In this document: in pieces, positions 35,217 to 48,146 of the stretch | How the letters are laid out: each line of letters begins with the position of its first letter | Numbering within the stretch: the stretch's first letter is position 1 | DNA from: Taxillus chinensis | Taxonomy: Eukaryota > Streptophyta > Magnoliopsida > Santalales > Loranthaceae | Reading direction: 5' to 3' | Assembly (NCBI GenBank): GCA_023512835.1 | Contig: CM042088.1 | Coordinates: forward strand, 4,952,078-5,016,077 | Length of the DNA stretch: 64,000 nt | Notes under the pieces: model-generated | The model's database searches: none | Seen by the model: the letters and a program-made list of their open reading frames with translations, nothing else | Told to the model about the DNA's origin: nothing | Position numbers and translations under genes: made by a program

Positions 35217-35759
35217 TAATAATGACAAACTACTGATACATTACTTCCAAGAAAGCTTAACTGGTGGGCCATTATGGTAGCATATTCACACTTGGAACAA
35301 CTTAGCCGCAACCTTCTTAACACAATATAAGCCTGTCATGGAATTGGCATTGGAGAGATTGCATTGCAATCATTCGAGAAAGCCAACAACGAAAGTTTCA
35401 AGACTTACACCCAAAGATGGAGAGAAGCAGCTATGGACGTTCAGCCCCCATTAATTGAGCAGGAACTCACTACCCTTTTCCTCAGCACTCTAAGGGGGGG
35501 CATTTACTACAAGAAACCGGTTGAAAATATCTCAAGCAATTTCGCTGATTTAGTTGCCTCGGGAGAAAGAATCGAAGGTGGTATCGAAGAAGGTAAGCTC
35601 TATGGGAACAGAGCTGAAACTGTTAAAATCCTGCACTATCCCATCGCAAGAAGGAAGAAGAAGCGCAAGCAGTATGGCAACCCACACCTGACCTCACCTT
35701 CTTTGGACTACCATCGGGACAGTTTATCATGCCAGGATATTATGGAGGGCAACCCATGG
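35217..35759 (+). pseudogene. gag: Ogre/Tat gag, central part (first copy)
   Basis: The frame resumes with NDKLLIHYFQESLTGG, then 35364 onward: ESFKTYTQRWREAA, VQPPLIEQELTTLFLSTL and FADLVASGERIEGGIEEGKL, all typical of Tat/Ogre gag capsid. It ends near GQFIMPGYYGGQPMV where a SIRE LTR begins at 35760. An identical part occurs at 49130-49677. Confidence 0.82.
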
Positions 35760-36310
35760 TGTTGGTCCCTTAGAGCTTCGAGAGGGGTGAATAGGCTCTT
35801 ATCGAAACTCTTTTCTAACTCTTTTGGCACAACACTTATCTGGTTAAGAGATAATCAATACGAAAGATAACCAGATAGTGGAAGTATTTTGTTTTATTAT
35901 CAGATGATAAGTACAATAAAATGGAAGCGGACTAAAGCTTGAAAGCTTTTTAGACCAACTTAACAACTCTTTAGCACTCTATTTACAAGTACGCACACGC
36001 TACCTCTATGATCTCAATGAGCTTTAGTGTATACACAAAACTATTACACGTTCACTTATACACTCTTTCTAAAATGTACAAGTGTTGCTATTTATACGAC
36101 ATCCACAAGAGACAACCTTGGAACTTGTTGTTCGGGACATTGTGCACATTTCTCGTCTCTCGGAAATCTCTCGCCTCCATTGCTTATGGATGTGGTCTTC
36201 AAGATCTTGGGTTTGCAGCGCATAAGAGTCTTTGTAAGTTTCCAAGTGTAGTTAAAGTTGTTTCCACATATCCGGATGATCCATGTGTAAGATATTTTAG
36301 GTTTTCAACA
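35760..36310 (-). mobile_element. Truncated SIRE LTR (3' part only)
   Basis: It starts TGTTGGTCCCTTAGAGC like the LTR at 49678 and follows it for about 550 bp, then stops at the chimeric junction. It is part of the 2.08-kb duplicated flank. Confidence 0.85.
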
Positions 36311-36326
36311 ATCTTGTCTGTCAAAT

Positions 36327-36344
36327 TGGCGCCGTTGCAGGGGA
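36327..36344 (+). other. Primer-binding site, tRNA-Asp type (copy 2)
   Basis: TGGCGCCGTTGCAGGGGA follows the residual LTR end TCTTGTCTGTCA after three bases. Confidence 0.88.
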
Positions 36345-36533
36345 TTCAATGGTTAACTAGTTTTTAAAATCAACATTGAGTGAAATTGTTTGAATTCCGA
36401 TCTTGGTGTTTATTTTGTCTTTTTATTTTCTGTTATTTTCTTTTTCTTTTATTTGTTTATTTTGCGTTGTTTGGAGCTGCCGGGTGTGTTCTTGTTGTTT
36501 TACAGAACATACATCAAGGATTCCTAGTTGGGC

Positions 36534-38400
36534 ATGCAAAGAGAGGAGGATATACAATTTCGCGGGAACCGAAAGGTTGTTCGAGGCTCGTCGTAGAGCG
36601 GCTAGGGAAGAGACGTGAGGCGGAAGAAGCACTACGGGGCTTGGAGCAATCCGTAGGCGATCGATGGCAGATCTCGGACCGATGGTGGTGCACCGCAAGG
36701 AGGGGCCAATTACAATGGCCAATATCCAGAAGAAGAGGGTAATAGGTTTATGCCCAGAACCTTCTTAGATTATCGAGGCCGATGATGTCGACCACTATTT
36801 CGGGATTCGGCGACAAGAGTCCAAGCGAATAGCTTCGAGGTGGCCGGCATTGATCAACATGGTGAGCAACAACGCGTTTGGAGGAACGGCCGTGGATGAT
36901 CCACACCGCATTTGATGAGGTTCTACCAGGTGTGTGACACCATCAAGATCAACAATGTGTCGGAGGAGGCCATCAAGCTAAGGCTTTTCCCTTTCTCTTT
37001 AAGGGATAGAGCTCTTGGGTGGTTCAACACCGCCAACAAGTTCAATCAACACTTGGGAGGAGATGCAACCAAGTTCATGTCAAAGTACTTCCTCCTTCCA
37101 AGGTGATCCGCTAAGAGGAGAGATTAGCAGGTTCAGGCAAGATGAGATGGAGACTCTTCATGAAGCTTGGGAGCGTTTCAAAGATTTAGTGAGAAGATGC
37201 CCGATCATGGAAGGCCCCGGTGGATTCAAATTGAATCTTTCTACACAGGTCTTCGGCCCCATTCACAAGAAAAGGTGAATGCACTCTGGAGGATGCTTGA
37301 TGAACCTAGAGCCCGACGCAAAGCAGCGAGCTCTTGGAGAGGGCTGTCATTAGCTGATTGGCGGTGGTCTAATGTGCGTACTTCAAAGCCAAGGGAGAAG
37401 ATTGCTTCGGTTGAAAATTCTTCCAATGATGTGCAAGCACGATTCAAGCTTTAGTGAAAGGCATGGAAGTATTGGCTCTTAAAGTTGAAGGATCACAACA
37501 AGCTTTACCAGTAGTTGAGCGGGGCTGGAGTGGAGCTGAAGAAGCAAATTATGTTGGAGGAAAAGGCTTGTACCAGAAGCAAGCAATTTTATCCTCAACA
37601 ACAACAACAAGGGTACAACCCGAATCGGCAGCCTCGGCCTTTTCAGAAAAATCAGAACCGAGGGGGAGATACCTCATTTCAGGACAAATATGTGCCTCCA
37701 GGGATGAAGCAAAATCCGTATGCTACTGATAATTTCTTACGCCCACCTCCTGGATTCGCGTGGCGGCCTCAGCCTCAAAGCAAAGAAGAACATATCAGCA
37801 TGAGGAGAGACACTAAAGAGAGGTGGGTGATCCGAAGGAAAGGGTAGATAGTATGGAGACTTCATTTAAGAGTATGGAGAAGTTACTTGTGAGCATGGCA
37901 CAGAATGCTAATCAAAGGGTGTCCACCAACACTTTTCCAAGTGACACCGAGGTGAACCCCAAGGAGAGTTGCAAGGCTATCACTCTAAGGAGCGGGAAGA
38001 CACTAAATGAAGTGAAGAGCCTAAGAAGAAGACAATTCCAGAAGAACAAAGCAGACCCTTGGAAGCCGATGACCAAGGAAAATCAGATAAAGTGAAGAAA
38101 AAGTGCAAGAAAAGAAGGACAAGTAGCTGAGTCAAGACAGAATAGCGAAGAACAAAGGCAAGAGCTCAGGCCTACTATGCCATTTGCTCAGAGGCCGAGG
38201 AACCAGAGGGTTGAAGAAGAGTATGAGCGCTTCCCGAGTTTGTTCAAGAAGCTTGAGATTAACATTCCATTTGTGGAAGTTTTGGAGCAGATGCCTAGGT
38301 ACGAAAATACATCAAAGATTTTGTGACAAAGAAGAGGAAATATGGGGATCATGAGACGGTGGCGAGCCACTAACGAGGTGAGCAGTGTTGTTCAACGAGT
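36534..38400 (+). pseudogene. gag: Athila copy 2 gag
   Basis: Start ATG at 36534 (MQREEDIQF). Recognisable pieces: INNVSEEAIKLRLFPFSL and RDRALGWFN at 36912-37100, DEMETLHEAWERFKDLVRRC near 37140-37200, ADWRWSNVRTSKPREKIA near 37350, ALKVEGSQQALP, FQKNQNRGGDTSFQDKYVPP near 37640, and NPKESCKAITLRSGKTL near 37960. Every piece sits in a different frame from the next. The gag of copy 1 has the same order with far fewer breaks. Confidence 0.85.
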
Positions 38401-41400
38401 TTGCCCATCAAGCATAAAGATCCGGGCAGCTTTAATCTCCCTTGTGTGATTGGCAATGCACCGCACGAAGCGGGCCCTATGTGATTTAGGAGCCAGCATC
38501 AATTTGATTTCCTTTTGCTTTGTACAAGCGGCTTGGGCTTAAGGGCATGAAGCCCACTTCCATATCATTGCGGTTCTGGACCGGTCTCTTGGAAGGCCTG
38601 AAGGGATAATTGAAGACGTGTTAGTCAAAGTGGGTTCCTTCATATTTCCAAGCGGATTTTGTTGTTTTGGAGATGGAAGAAGATAGAGGAGTTCGGCTAC
38701 TCCTTGGAAGACCGTTTCTCGAACGGGTTGGGCTTGATTGATGTTGCTCAAGGGCGCTAACTCGAGAATTAATGAGGAGACCTTAGTCTTCCACATGGGG
38801 AAGGCTTTGCAAGGTCAAGAGGAGGAGGACCGCCTTTGGGTTAAGACCTTGAGGAATTGGTGGAAGATTACTTGGCGGAGAAATTACCACCACCAATGAT
38901 GGAGCCCTTCACTTATAAAGCTCAACAAGATGAAGAGATGTACTTGACAGCGAGGAAGATGAGCAAACTACAAACTCTTTGGAGCAAGCCGAGGAGGAGA
39001 AAGAAGATGACATGCCTCCACTCCAGAATCGAAGGAGCTGCCTGGACACCTAAGGTATGAATTTTTAGACTCTACAAATCAATTCCCTGTTATTGTTGCT
39101 TCTAATTTGAATGATGTGGAGTGTACTCAATTGTTAAGTCCTTAGGAAACACAAAAAGGCCCTAGGATGGAACATTGAAGACATTAGGGGTATTAGTCCA
39201 GGGATTTGCATGCATAAAATTTTGATGAATGATGATTTTAAACCCACTACTGAAAGACAAAGAAGATTAAACCCTGCCATGAAAGAAGTTGTTAGAAAAG
39301 AAATTTTAAAATGGAAAAATGCGGGTATAATTTATGCTATTTCAGATAATGAGTGGGTGAGTCCATTGCATGTTGTGCCCAAGAAAGGGGGCATGACCGT
39401 GATTAAGAATGAGAAAAATGAATTGATCCCATCTCGCACTGTGACGAGGTGGAGAGTGTGTGTTGACTATAGAAAGCTGAACAAGGCTACTAGGAAGGAT
39501 CATTTTCCTCTACCTTTCATTGACCAAATGTTGGATAGGTTAGTGGCTATAGTCACTACCGCTTTTTAGATGGCTATTCCGGGTATAATCGGATCATGGT
39601 TAAGCCCGAGGACCAAGAAAAGACCACCTTCACGTGCCCTTTTGGCACATTTGCATTTAGAGAATGCCATTTGGGCTTTGTAATGCCCCGCCACCTTTCA
39701 AAGGTGTATGATGGCTATTTTTCGGGGTTTGGTTGAGGAGATCATGGAGGTCTTCATGGATGACTTCTCGGTGTTTGGTTCCTCCTACCAACAGGGCTTA
39801 AAAAATCTAGATGTGGTTTTAGAGAGATGTGAGGAGAAGGAACTAGTCCTAAATTGGGAGAAATGCCATTTCATGTTAACAGAGGGGATAGTTTAGGGCA
39901 CAAGGTGCGCACATGGTTTGGAGGTAGACAAGGCAAAAATCTCCACTATTGAGACTGCCACCTCCAACTAATGAAAAAGGAGTGAGAAGTTTCCTTGGCC
40001 ATGCTTGGCTTTTATAGGAGATTCATTAAGGACTTCTCAAAAATTGCAAACCCATGAGTAGGTTGTTAGAAAAAGACACAAGCTTTGAGTTTAATGAAGA
40101 TTGCTTAAAGCTTTCAACATCCTAAAGGGTAAGTTAGTCATCGCACTGTTATAGTCACACCTGACGGGCTCAACCTTTTGAGCTAATGTGTGATGCGAGT
40201 GATTATCTGTGGGGGTAGTCTTAGGGCAAAGCGAGAAAAGGTGTTTAGGGTCATTTACTATGCTAGTAAGACCTTAGATGATGCTCAACGGAACTATACC
40301 ACCACGAGAAAGAGTTGCTTAGTCGTGGTTTATGGCTGCACAAGTTTAGACCCTACCTTTTGGGGTCTAAAGTCATTGTTTATCCGATCATTGTGCGTTG
40401 AAATATTTGTTTGCTAAAAAAAAGCTAAGCCACGCTTGATTAGATGGGTTCTCCTCTTACAGAATTTGACCTTGAAATTAGAGACACAAAGGGAGCCCTA
40501 AATCCGTGGCTGATCACCTCTCCCGTGTGGAGAATGCACCTAAGTCTCTACCCATTGTAGATGACTTTCCCGATGAGAAGTTGTTTGAGGTGCATCATCT
40601 TCCTTGGTTTGCCGATATAGCAAATTATTTAGCCACCGGGTTCATACCCAAGCCGGTTAGACTACCACCAGAGAAAGAAATTGGTAGTGGATGCTAAGAA
40701 ATACATTTGGGAAGACCCAATTCTTTATAGGAGGTGTCCAGACCAAATCATAAGAAAGTGTGTCCTTGAGGAGGAGGTAGATGACATAATACATCATTGT
40801 CATGCATCACATTATGGGGGCCACTTTGGGGTGCAAAGAACCGTGGCTAAGATCATGCGGTGTGGCTTTTATTGGCCTCACATGGTGAAAGACACCTATG
40901 TCTACATCAAAAAGTGTGATAGATGTCAAAGGGTAGGTGGTTTGTCTAGGAAAAATGAGATGCCCTTAATGGAATCCTTCCAAGTTGAAATTTTTGACAT
41001 TCGGGGCATTGACTTCATGGGCCATTTCCCAACTCGATGGGTATTCATACATTTTGCTTGCTGTGGATTATGTGTCTAAGTGGGTGAGCTATTCCTACTA
41101 GAGTGAATGATGCTAGGGTTGTGACTCACTTTCTTACTAGGAACATCTTTAGCCGTTTTGGGACACCAAGGGCTATAATCAGTGATGGGGTAGTCATTTC
41201 CGCAACAAATTGTTTGATAAATTATTGAACAAGTATGGTGTCACTCATAGAAGTCTTTAGCCTACCACCCACAAGCTAATGGACAAGCGAAGTGTCCAAC
41301 AGGGAGATTAAGGCCATTTTAGAGAAAACTGTTGGAGCCAATAGGAAAGATTGGTCTCAAAGGCTTGATGAAGCCTTATGGGCATATAGGACAGCTTACA

Positions 41401-41850
41401 AAACTCCCATTGGGATGTCACCTTACCGTATTCTATATGGTAAGGCATGTCACTTGCCCGTGGAACTAGAACACAAGGCTCATTGGGCCTTGAAGAAGTT
41501 AAATTTCAACCCACAAGAGATCAAGGAACTTAGGATGACTCAATTAATTGAGTTAGATGAGCTTAGGTTGGATGCCTATGATAGTGCTAAATTTTACAAA
41601 GAAAGAACTAAGAAATGGCATGATAGCAACTCAACAATGAACCTTTAACCTTAGGACGAAAGTTCTTCTATTTAACACAAGGTTGAGGTTATTTCTGGCA
41701 AATTAAGGTCCAAGTGGATGGGACCTTTTGTGATAGTTGATAAGAAGCCATATGGGAGCTTTGAGCTCCAAGTTGTAGATGGAAAGAAATTTTGGGTGAA
41801 TGGCATAGGCTGAAACCATACTTTGATTCAACTCAGGGGAGATAGTTGAT
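38400..41850 (+). pseudogene. pol: Athila copy 2 protease, RT, RNase H, integrase
   Basis: Protease DLGASINLI is encoded near 38485. RT pieces: 39210-39569 (MHKILMNDDFKP, WVSPLHVVPKKGG, HFPLPFIDQMLDRL) and 39708-39896 ([16 protein letters not shown]). This copy keeps the 16 bp that copy 1 lost in RT. RNase H near 40230-40500 ([13 protein letters not shown]). Integrase 40681-41079 ([30 protein letters not shown]) and 41292-41648 ([20 protein letters not shown]). All domains are present but frame-broken, so no enzyme can be made. Confidence 0.9.
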
Positions 41851-42589
41851 TCCCTCTCTTTCACCATTGCATGATCATAACCGAAAGTCTAGCTACGAGA
41901 CTTTAAATAAAGCGCTGGTTGGGAGGCAACCCAATGTTTATTGCTATGTTTTATTTTTATGTTATTTTCTCTTTATTTGTTTTCTTAATAAATTTGTTTG
42001 CAAGCTAACCATTGTGCAGGAGACTTTGTTCCTTTCTTAGCTAACCATGTGCGGGATGAGCAAATTTTTGGGTCCCGAACTTGTGGAATTGTTTTTAAAG
42101 TCAAAGTCAAGGAGGAAGGAGCAAGTGAAGCCCAAAAGTGCTTGAAGATGGGCTCAAACAATTCACGTGCAAGACTTAAAGATGGTCCATCATGCATAAG
42201 CAACTCGGTGGAGAAATTTGGGCCATTTGGGCCTGAACGTGAATTTGAACGTGAATTGCCCAATTCACGTTCACCTCCTTTTGAGCTGTAACTTTGGAAT
42301 GGTAGATGAAGACCATGTGAATCACGTTTACTCTTGCACGCGAATTTCTAGCTGTCATATGGAGGCCCAAAAAGGCAAAATACCGATTTTAGCCCTCCTG
42401 AAGCTTCCCACAATTCACGTGCGAAGGGACTATTGCTTGCCGGCTCAAGGGGGACCCACCACCAAAGTTTAGGACGATTCGACCGCACGCCAATTCAGCC
42501 AACTCACGTGCAGGGGTATTTTGGTCGGAACACTCGAAAAGTTAGGGGCACGTGTATCACGCCAATTGGAGCATCTTTCCTTTGCACGC
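41851..42589. promoter_or_regulatory. ACGT-box-rich spacer upstream of the third ORF (copy 2)
   Basis: No gene is seen. It corresponds to 18449-19172 of copy 1 and includes a 28-bp palindrome at 42246-42273 (arms TGAACGTGAATTG, centre CC) and several single ACGT sites near 42163, 42414, 42505 and 42550. Confidence 0.6.
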
Positions 42590-42597
42590 TATATAAA
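42590..42597 (+). promoter_or_regulatory. Internal TATA box upstream of the third ORF (copy 2)
   Basis: TATATAAA lies 122 nt before the ATG at 42719, preceded by GCACGC, as in copy 1. Confidence 0.6.
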
Positions 42598-42718
42598 GGG
42601 AGGCCATCTTAAAGGCTTCCACACTAAAATCACTCCAGATCCGAGTATTAAGAAGCTCGCCCTTTTGCTCTCTTGCTCTTCGGTTTTCTGCTCTTGTTCT
42701 TATTTTCTCATTCCAAAG

Positions 42719-45080
42719 ATGGTGCGCACAAGGAGGACTGGCCAGGAGGAGGTGCACTCACCTAGTGCCGATAGCCAACCCGAGGAGGAGATACTATTGG
42801 GGCATGCTCTTGATATGCAGGCTTTGGAGGCTTCAGAGCGGGCTGGGCTAGAGAGGTGGTCGTTAAAATTCAAACTCTAGGATTACAAAGGTTAGTATCC
42901 GCCACCGGCTATTTCCTATTCTCGCCTTACAAGACTTCTATGCATCTGTCTTGGGAATGAGGATGACCGATAGGGGTTGTGCAAGGGGTTTATGTCGAAT
43001 AACCCCGATATTATTAGAAATTGCTTTAACCTCCCTGAACCCGGGAATAGTTTCCCTCGGCTAAGCCTAGAGAATTTGGTACGCATGTAACTATGCTAGA
43101 AAATCTCAAAGTCGAAGGCGGTATACCAAGAATGGTTTTGTTGGAAAATTTAGATGCCTAGCTTACCTGGTAGGGAAATGCTTATTGATTCGGACCAGTG
43201 GGCTAGAAGGTGCCTAAGCCACACTGAGTTCATGTATAGCTTGATCATATGCTAAATGTGGATTGGGCCACTACCATTTTTAAATGGTGGAAGAAAAACT
43301 CATCCAAGCGATAAATGGCGGAATTTTGTGTGTGATATTTCAAAGCATGCCCGCTTTGCAATTTTCCTCCATGGAGAGCATTACTTTTCCTTCTCACCGG
43401 GTGTTAAGAGTATTGCAAGCTGAAGGAGGTTTGGGGGTCAGTACCAGAGGTCATTGGGCAACCAATGTTCCTCCTCCATCACAGCCCGCTAGGCACGGTG
43501 TTCATGTGGAGCGATCCACGACTTTGCAAGGGAGACCTCTCCTCATTTGGATCAAAGGAAGCGGACTCTATACGACTCACCGCCATGTACATGCGGTTCA
43601 ATGTACACAAAGAAGACATTTTCAATTTCTTTCAAGGCATTAGTGGGCAGGTGGTGAGCGAAGTGGAGGTCATCAATTGGGCGATCACTAATGGGCACAT
43701 CACTAATGCCCAATTTGAAGAATTAATGGCCCTCATCTTGGAGACCAACACGCTACTTCACAACCTAGAACTAGAGCATGGGAGGCCCCGGATGTAGCCG
43801 CTCATGCATCACCTAGAGCATGGGAGGCCCCAGATGTAGCCGCTCATGCATCACCTAGAGCATGGGAGGCCCCGAAGCTCCTCTGCCGCATCTATCGAGC
43901 TTGGAGGCAAGAAACACAGCAGCTCGGGGAGGCCAATGCAGAACCCACGCAGGTGGAAGCCCTGAGGAAGGACAACAAAGAAGTCAAAGGCCTCCTAGGC
44001 AAAAACGGAAGGCTTTGAGCAAGAGGAAAGCATCAAAACGTTCTCCTATAGTGGAGATATCGATGAAGAACCCTCTCCATCCCCCCGAAGATGCTTATCC
44101 AGCCAGGCAGATCCACCTCAACAAGAACCTTCACTCAGCCATCTTACCTCACCCCGAGGAGGAGGCGGCGCCCAGCAGGGGTATTCACCCTTCCAACCTC
44201 AAGAGGAGGCGAGCCGGCGCGGGTATTCACCCTTCCGGCCTTTTACGGATCCTGCATATTCTCGGGCCCTGGTGCTGCTATACTTCCAAGATCTTGGGGT
44301 GCATACATGCCCGCCGAACCTGAAGATCTACTTGGCCCTCCTGTTCATTTACTCATTAATCCAGCTTTATCGTCCGAAGAGAGCCAAGCGCATTTGAAGA
44401 ATTCATCAATTCCACAGTCATAGGGCTCGATTTATACGGGATAATGATATCTTCACTCCTTTTAGCTTGAAGAGGATCTCGAGAATGAATATCTCTATGC
44501 CGACGAGATAGACCTCTTCTGCAGACCATGCGGTATGTAGTGGAGGCCGAGCCTCATAATTACCCCTTAGTCGGGTACACTTCCATCATGCCGTGTGAGC
44601 TTTTCAATCAACCCTTGTCCGAAGAGGTGTGGCGCCAACGCATTAATGGAGAGAATGAGGGCACCGCCCTTGGCATGGTATGCATGAGGTGCCGATTCCG
44701 GTGCACATTGACCGCCACTATGTACTTGTCCGTGTGAATCGGGATGTAGGCCATGTTGTGCTATATGATCCAAGTCAAGGCGAAGGGTTTGCTAGACGGA
44801 AAAGACGGTTAGTGCATGGGTTCATCAAACGCATGAAAGTAGCAATGATCAAAGAAGGCTTGTTCGGACAAGCTCCCTCTTATTCACTACAATGAAATGC
44901 AAATTCCCCAACACCGACCAATTCAGTCATGGGATCTTTGTTTGCTACTACATGATGGGTATTCGCAAGGGAAGGAAAATTGGGAAGTGCGCGGCGAGAC
45001 GTCGGCCTGACTTTGTGGCTCGAGTGCGACGAATGGTGGCCAATGTCATCTACTATTACAGTGTGCCAAACCAGGGGTAA
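42719..45080 (+). pseudogene. Third ORF of Athila copy 2
   Basis: ATG at 42719 opens MVRTRRTGQEEVHSP as in copy 1. The N-terminal domain, the AWEAP/coiled-coil linker and the Ulp1-like end are all traceable, but in shifting frames. Near 44528-44737 the frame gives MRYVVEAEPHNYPL and FNQPLSEEVWRQRINGE; near 44680-44895 it gives HIDRHYVLVRVN and VVLYDPSQGEG. Here the catalytic His (RHYVLV) is kept where copy 1 has Arg. The Gln/Cys stretch is damaged by base losses near 44920. The frame ends YYSVPNQG at 45080. The linker has three 42-bp repeat units (43771, 43813, 43855) against two in copy 1. Confidence 0.8.
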
Positions 45081-46639
45081 GTGTTTTTCCTACTCCCTAT
45101 TTTATGCCATGAGGACATAGCATATTTTAAGTGTGGTGTATGGGAGTGACTTGAGCCACTTGCTTTTCTTTTTATGTCGTGATTGCATGTTTTATCAAAA
45201 ACAAAAAAAAAACAAAAAAAAAAAATTTTTTGCATGATTGTTTGAGTTGTTTGCTTGAATGATTTGTTTGTGGAGACATGGATATTAAGTATGCAATTTT
45301 GGCTTAAAATTTAATTTTTATGCCACATTAGTATCATGTTGTGATAAGGGTGTTAAAGTAGTTAAAATGTGCTCTGAATTGGTTTAATCATGTCTATATC
45401 TCTTGAATGATATCACCATGTTTTTGGAGCCGAGTTTTGAATATTAGCGAGCATGAAATGCTATGATAGACCTAAGTAACCTTTAAAGTTGAGTGAAAAA
45501 GAAATGAAAAAATGAGAACAGCCTTCTTTTTAGCCATTGAGTGACATTTATGGTTTATGGGTAATAGTTTGATTTGCTACTCTTCTTGCATTTAACATTG
45601 GTTATTTAATGGTAGAGTCAAGTAAGCATGTGATTATTTATTAGTGCTCGAGTGTTTGGTGTGTTTAGTTAGGATGCAAGACCTCTAAGTCATTGTACCT
45701 GTCTTTGCATTCTTTTCTTTTATTGTGTGATATTATTGGAAAAGGCTGTGATATAGAATGTGAAAAAGCCATCACTTAATTGGGAAATGGGATGTGAGAC
45801 ATCAATGAATTCGTCTCTCCATATGTAGCAAAATGGCAAGGGGCATACATGAAAAATAAGTCTTTATTTATGTGTTATGTGAAAAAAAAAAGAGTGAATA
45901 ATCCATCAAGGGAGAGCATAAAATGCAACCTTGTAAGGTTATTACTAAAAAAAAAAAAAAAAAAAAGAAAAGAAAGAAAGAATCGGAATAAAAGCCACAA
46001 TAGCTTGATGTTTATGTGTGATTGTTTAGATTTGAAGCCACATTGGCTCGGTTTTGTTTATTTGAGAGTGTTGAGCTTAATTCTTTAGCTCATGGTTTTG
46101 TTTTATCAGTTATTAGAATAGAGTGTGAGTTTATTGAGTTTAGACTAGAGTGTGAGTTCAAATAAAGTAGAATAGAGAGTGTGTTTTCTTTGATGAGCAC
46201 AATAGGGAACTCTCATGATTGCTTGGCAAGTGCTTAATCAATAGCCGATGGCAGTGTAGAGATAGAGTTTTCCATCCATTGTTCATTGTTAGGTATTGGG
46301 CTTGAGAATTATTATATTTGAGTGAGGCTGCTTATCCTTGGTAAGAACTTAAAGGGAAACTAGGTGCTTATTTTATCATGGATTGCTTGCTCATATCTGA
46401 AATTTAAGTGGAGATATTGCATGGTTGTTGGACTAGGGATATGGACATGAATGAACTAAGTTATGACTCATTTTGATGCTTAAATTCCCATTTCATCATG
46501 ATAGAGTTGCATGCTTAGGAAACCATGATTCTCCTTGATTGTTATTTTATTTTCTTCCGTTTGACCGCGTGTTTATTTTATTTTTGCATGCTTGTATGTT
46601 TTTGCTTGAGGACAAGCAATGGTTCAAGTGTGGTGTATT
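45081..46639 (+). other. 3' untranslated region of Athila copy 2
   Basis: No gene. It corresponds to 14507-15959. A-rich runs lie at 45196-45226 and 45946-45970. The end AAGTGTGGTGTATT before the LTR is the polypurine-tract position. Confidence 0.7.
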
Positions 46640-48146
46640 TGATAACGTGCATTTTATGCCGTTATTCTAGTGTTTATTTAGGATGTTTAAGAGCATGATT
46701 AGAGCCTTATTGCTTCATATATCATATATATTTGCTCTAACCCCTAGGAAGATGCTAGTGCAAATACATGCATTTTTAAGTTGTTTTGGCAGATTTTGGA
46801 CCTCACTTTTGACATAGTAGATGGCCTCAAACAATTTGCGTGCAAGAACAAAAAGTTTCTTAGAATGATGTCAACTACCTACCACAGAAATTTCAGAGCA
46901 TTTGGAGCTGAACGTGAATTCACCCAATTCACGTGCAGCCTATTTTTGCCTCTCAGGCCTCTACGGATGCAAGGAAGCTTGGGGAGAAGTTTGAGCTGAT
47001 TTGGAGGTGCACGTGAATTCACCGTATCACGTGCAAATTGGCGTGCGAGATATTTTTGGACCGATCCAATCGTTTTTCCATGCTGATCATTTGTTCCTGA
47101 AGGCCCAAGTCCAAATTGTGGATGGAAGATAGAGTTTTTAATGTTTCGAGTGTTACTTATCAAAACTACGCCATTTTGATAAGTGGGCTAGGGTACACAC
47201 CTCAAAGCCCATCCAAACTCTATAAATAAGAGCTCCAGCCCCTTGCTAGCCATGCCTAACCCCACTACACGTTTTAGAGAGAGAGAGAGGCTTCACGACT
47301 TGGAGGCTGTCCTTGACCTAGAGAGCAGCCGCCGCAGCCCGTCGCAGTTGCCGTCGCGGATTTTGGAGCCTGGATTTGAAGCTTTGCTGTGCGCGTGATC
47401 GAGAGAAGATGTTGAGCTTTTCTCGCTTTTGGTTTTGCTTGTAATCATGCGTGAGTAGTTCTTTTAATCTAGGGGAGCAATGTAGCCCCCTTGTTGTTTC
47501 TTTGTGTTTATGAATATTGGGTTTGGATGATTGAGTTTTGCATGTTTTATGAATCTGTTCTTAAGTTCTATCTTTGGATGTACACCTTGGTATTCTTAGC
47601 TCTAGTCTGGGGGCGTATTGAGATTCATAACTTATTTGTGATTGGTGTGATCATTATCCTTTTGCAAGTATGATTTATTGGCTTTGCATGTTTGTGTGTT
47701 TAGATGACCATTCTGGCATACAACTCTTAAAAGGACCTCAATGACCATTTGTTGTCCTTGGCTTATGTTTAGCATGTTTTCAATCGGACAACCCTAATAT
47801 CATGAACCAGTAGAGATAACATAGGGAGGTGAAATTGTGACCCTAGATGCTTTTAATCCTTGAATCTTAATCTTAAAATCACTTTTACTTTCTTTTGTTT
47901 TATTCGGAAAACCAAATAAAAATTAGATCTTTAGTTTAAAAAAGAAAACTTTTTGCCAAGACATTTTATAGAACAAGAGTAATTGGGTGATTTGATTTGA
48001 GAACTAGAGAACTAGGCTAATCCCTGTGGGTTCGACCCCTTTCTTCTTGCTGCTATTCTTTTAGTGCAAACTTAGGGAATTTATTATTTTGAAGAGAGAT
48101 TTAACGACATTAGCTAGCTCTTTTGAGAGGCTAAAAATCTTGTCAT
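46640..48146 (+). repeat. 3' LTR of Athila copy 2
   Basis: It starts TGATAACGTGCATTTTATGCC, about 1.5 kb, and is followed by GAGTT (48147-48151), the same 5 bp that precede the 5' LTR at 32729. TATA box at 47221-47228. ACGT palindromes at 46909-46937 and 47008-47035. Confidence 0.9.

Larger units (their letters stand above)
34236..36311 (+). repeat. Duplicated 2.08-kb flank (matches 48147-50232)
   Basis: This block (tail of the unclassified LTR, Ogre gag part, start of a SIRE LTR) is nearly identical to 48147-50232, apart from one-base losses mostly at CAG or CTG. It ends in TTTTCAACAA and then continues with the last bases of an Athila LTR instead of the SIRE sequence GTTTGTCTTACATCG seen at 50233. 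Confidence 0.88.
36311..46639 (+). mobile_element. Internal region of Athila copy 2
   Basis: Same family and order as copy 1, on the plus strand: last 13 bases of the LTR, primer site, gag, protease, pol, promoter spacer, third ORF, 3' untranslated region, 3' LTR. Reading frames are broken every 100-300 bp by single-base losses, many of which turn CAG or CTG into CG relative to copy 1. Confidence 0.9.
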
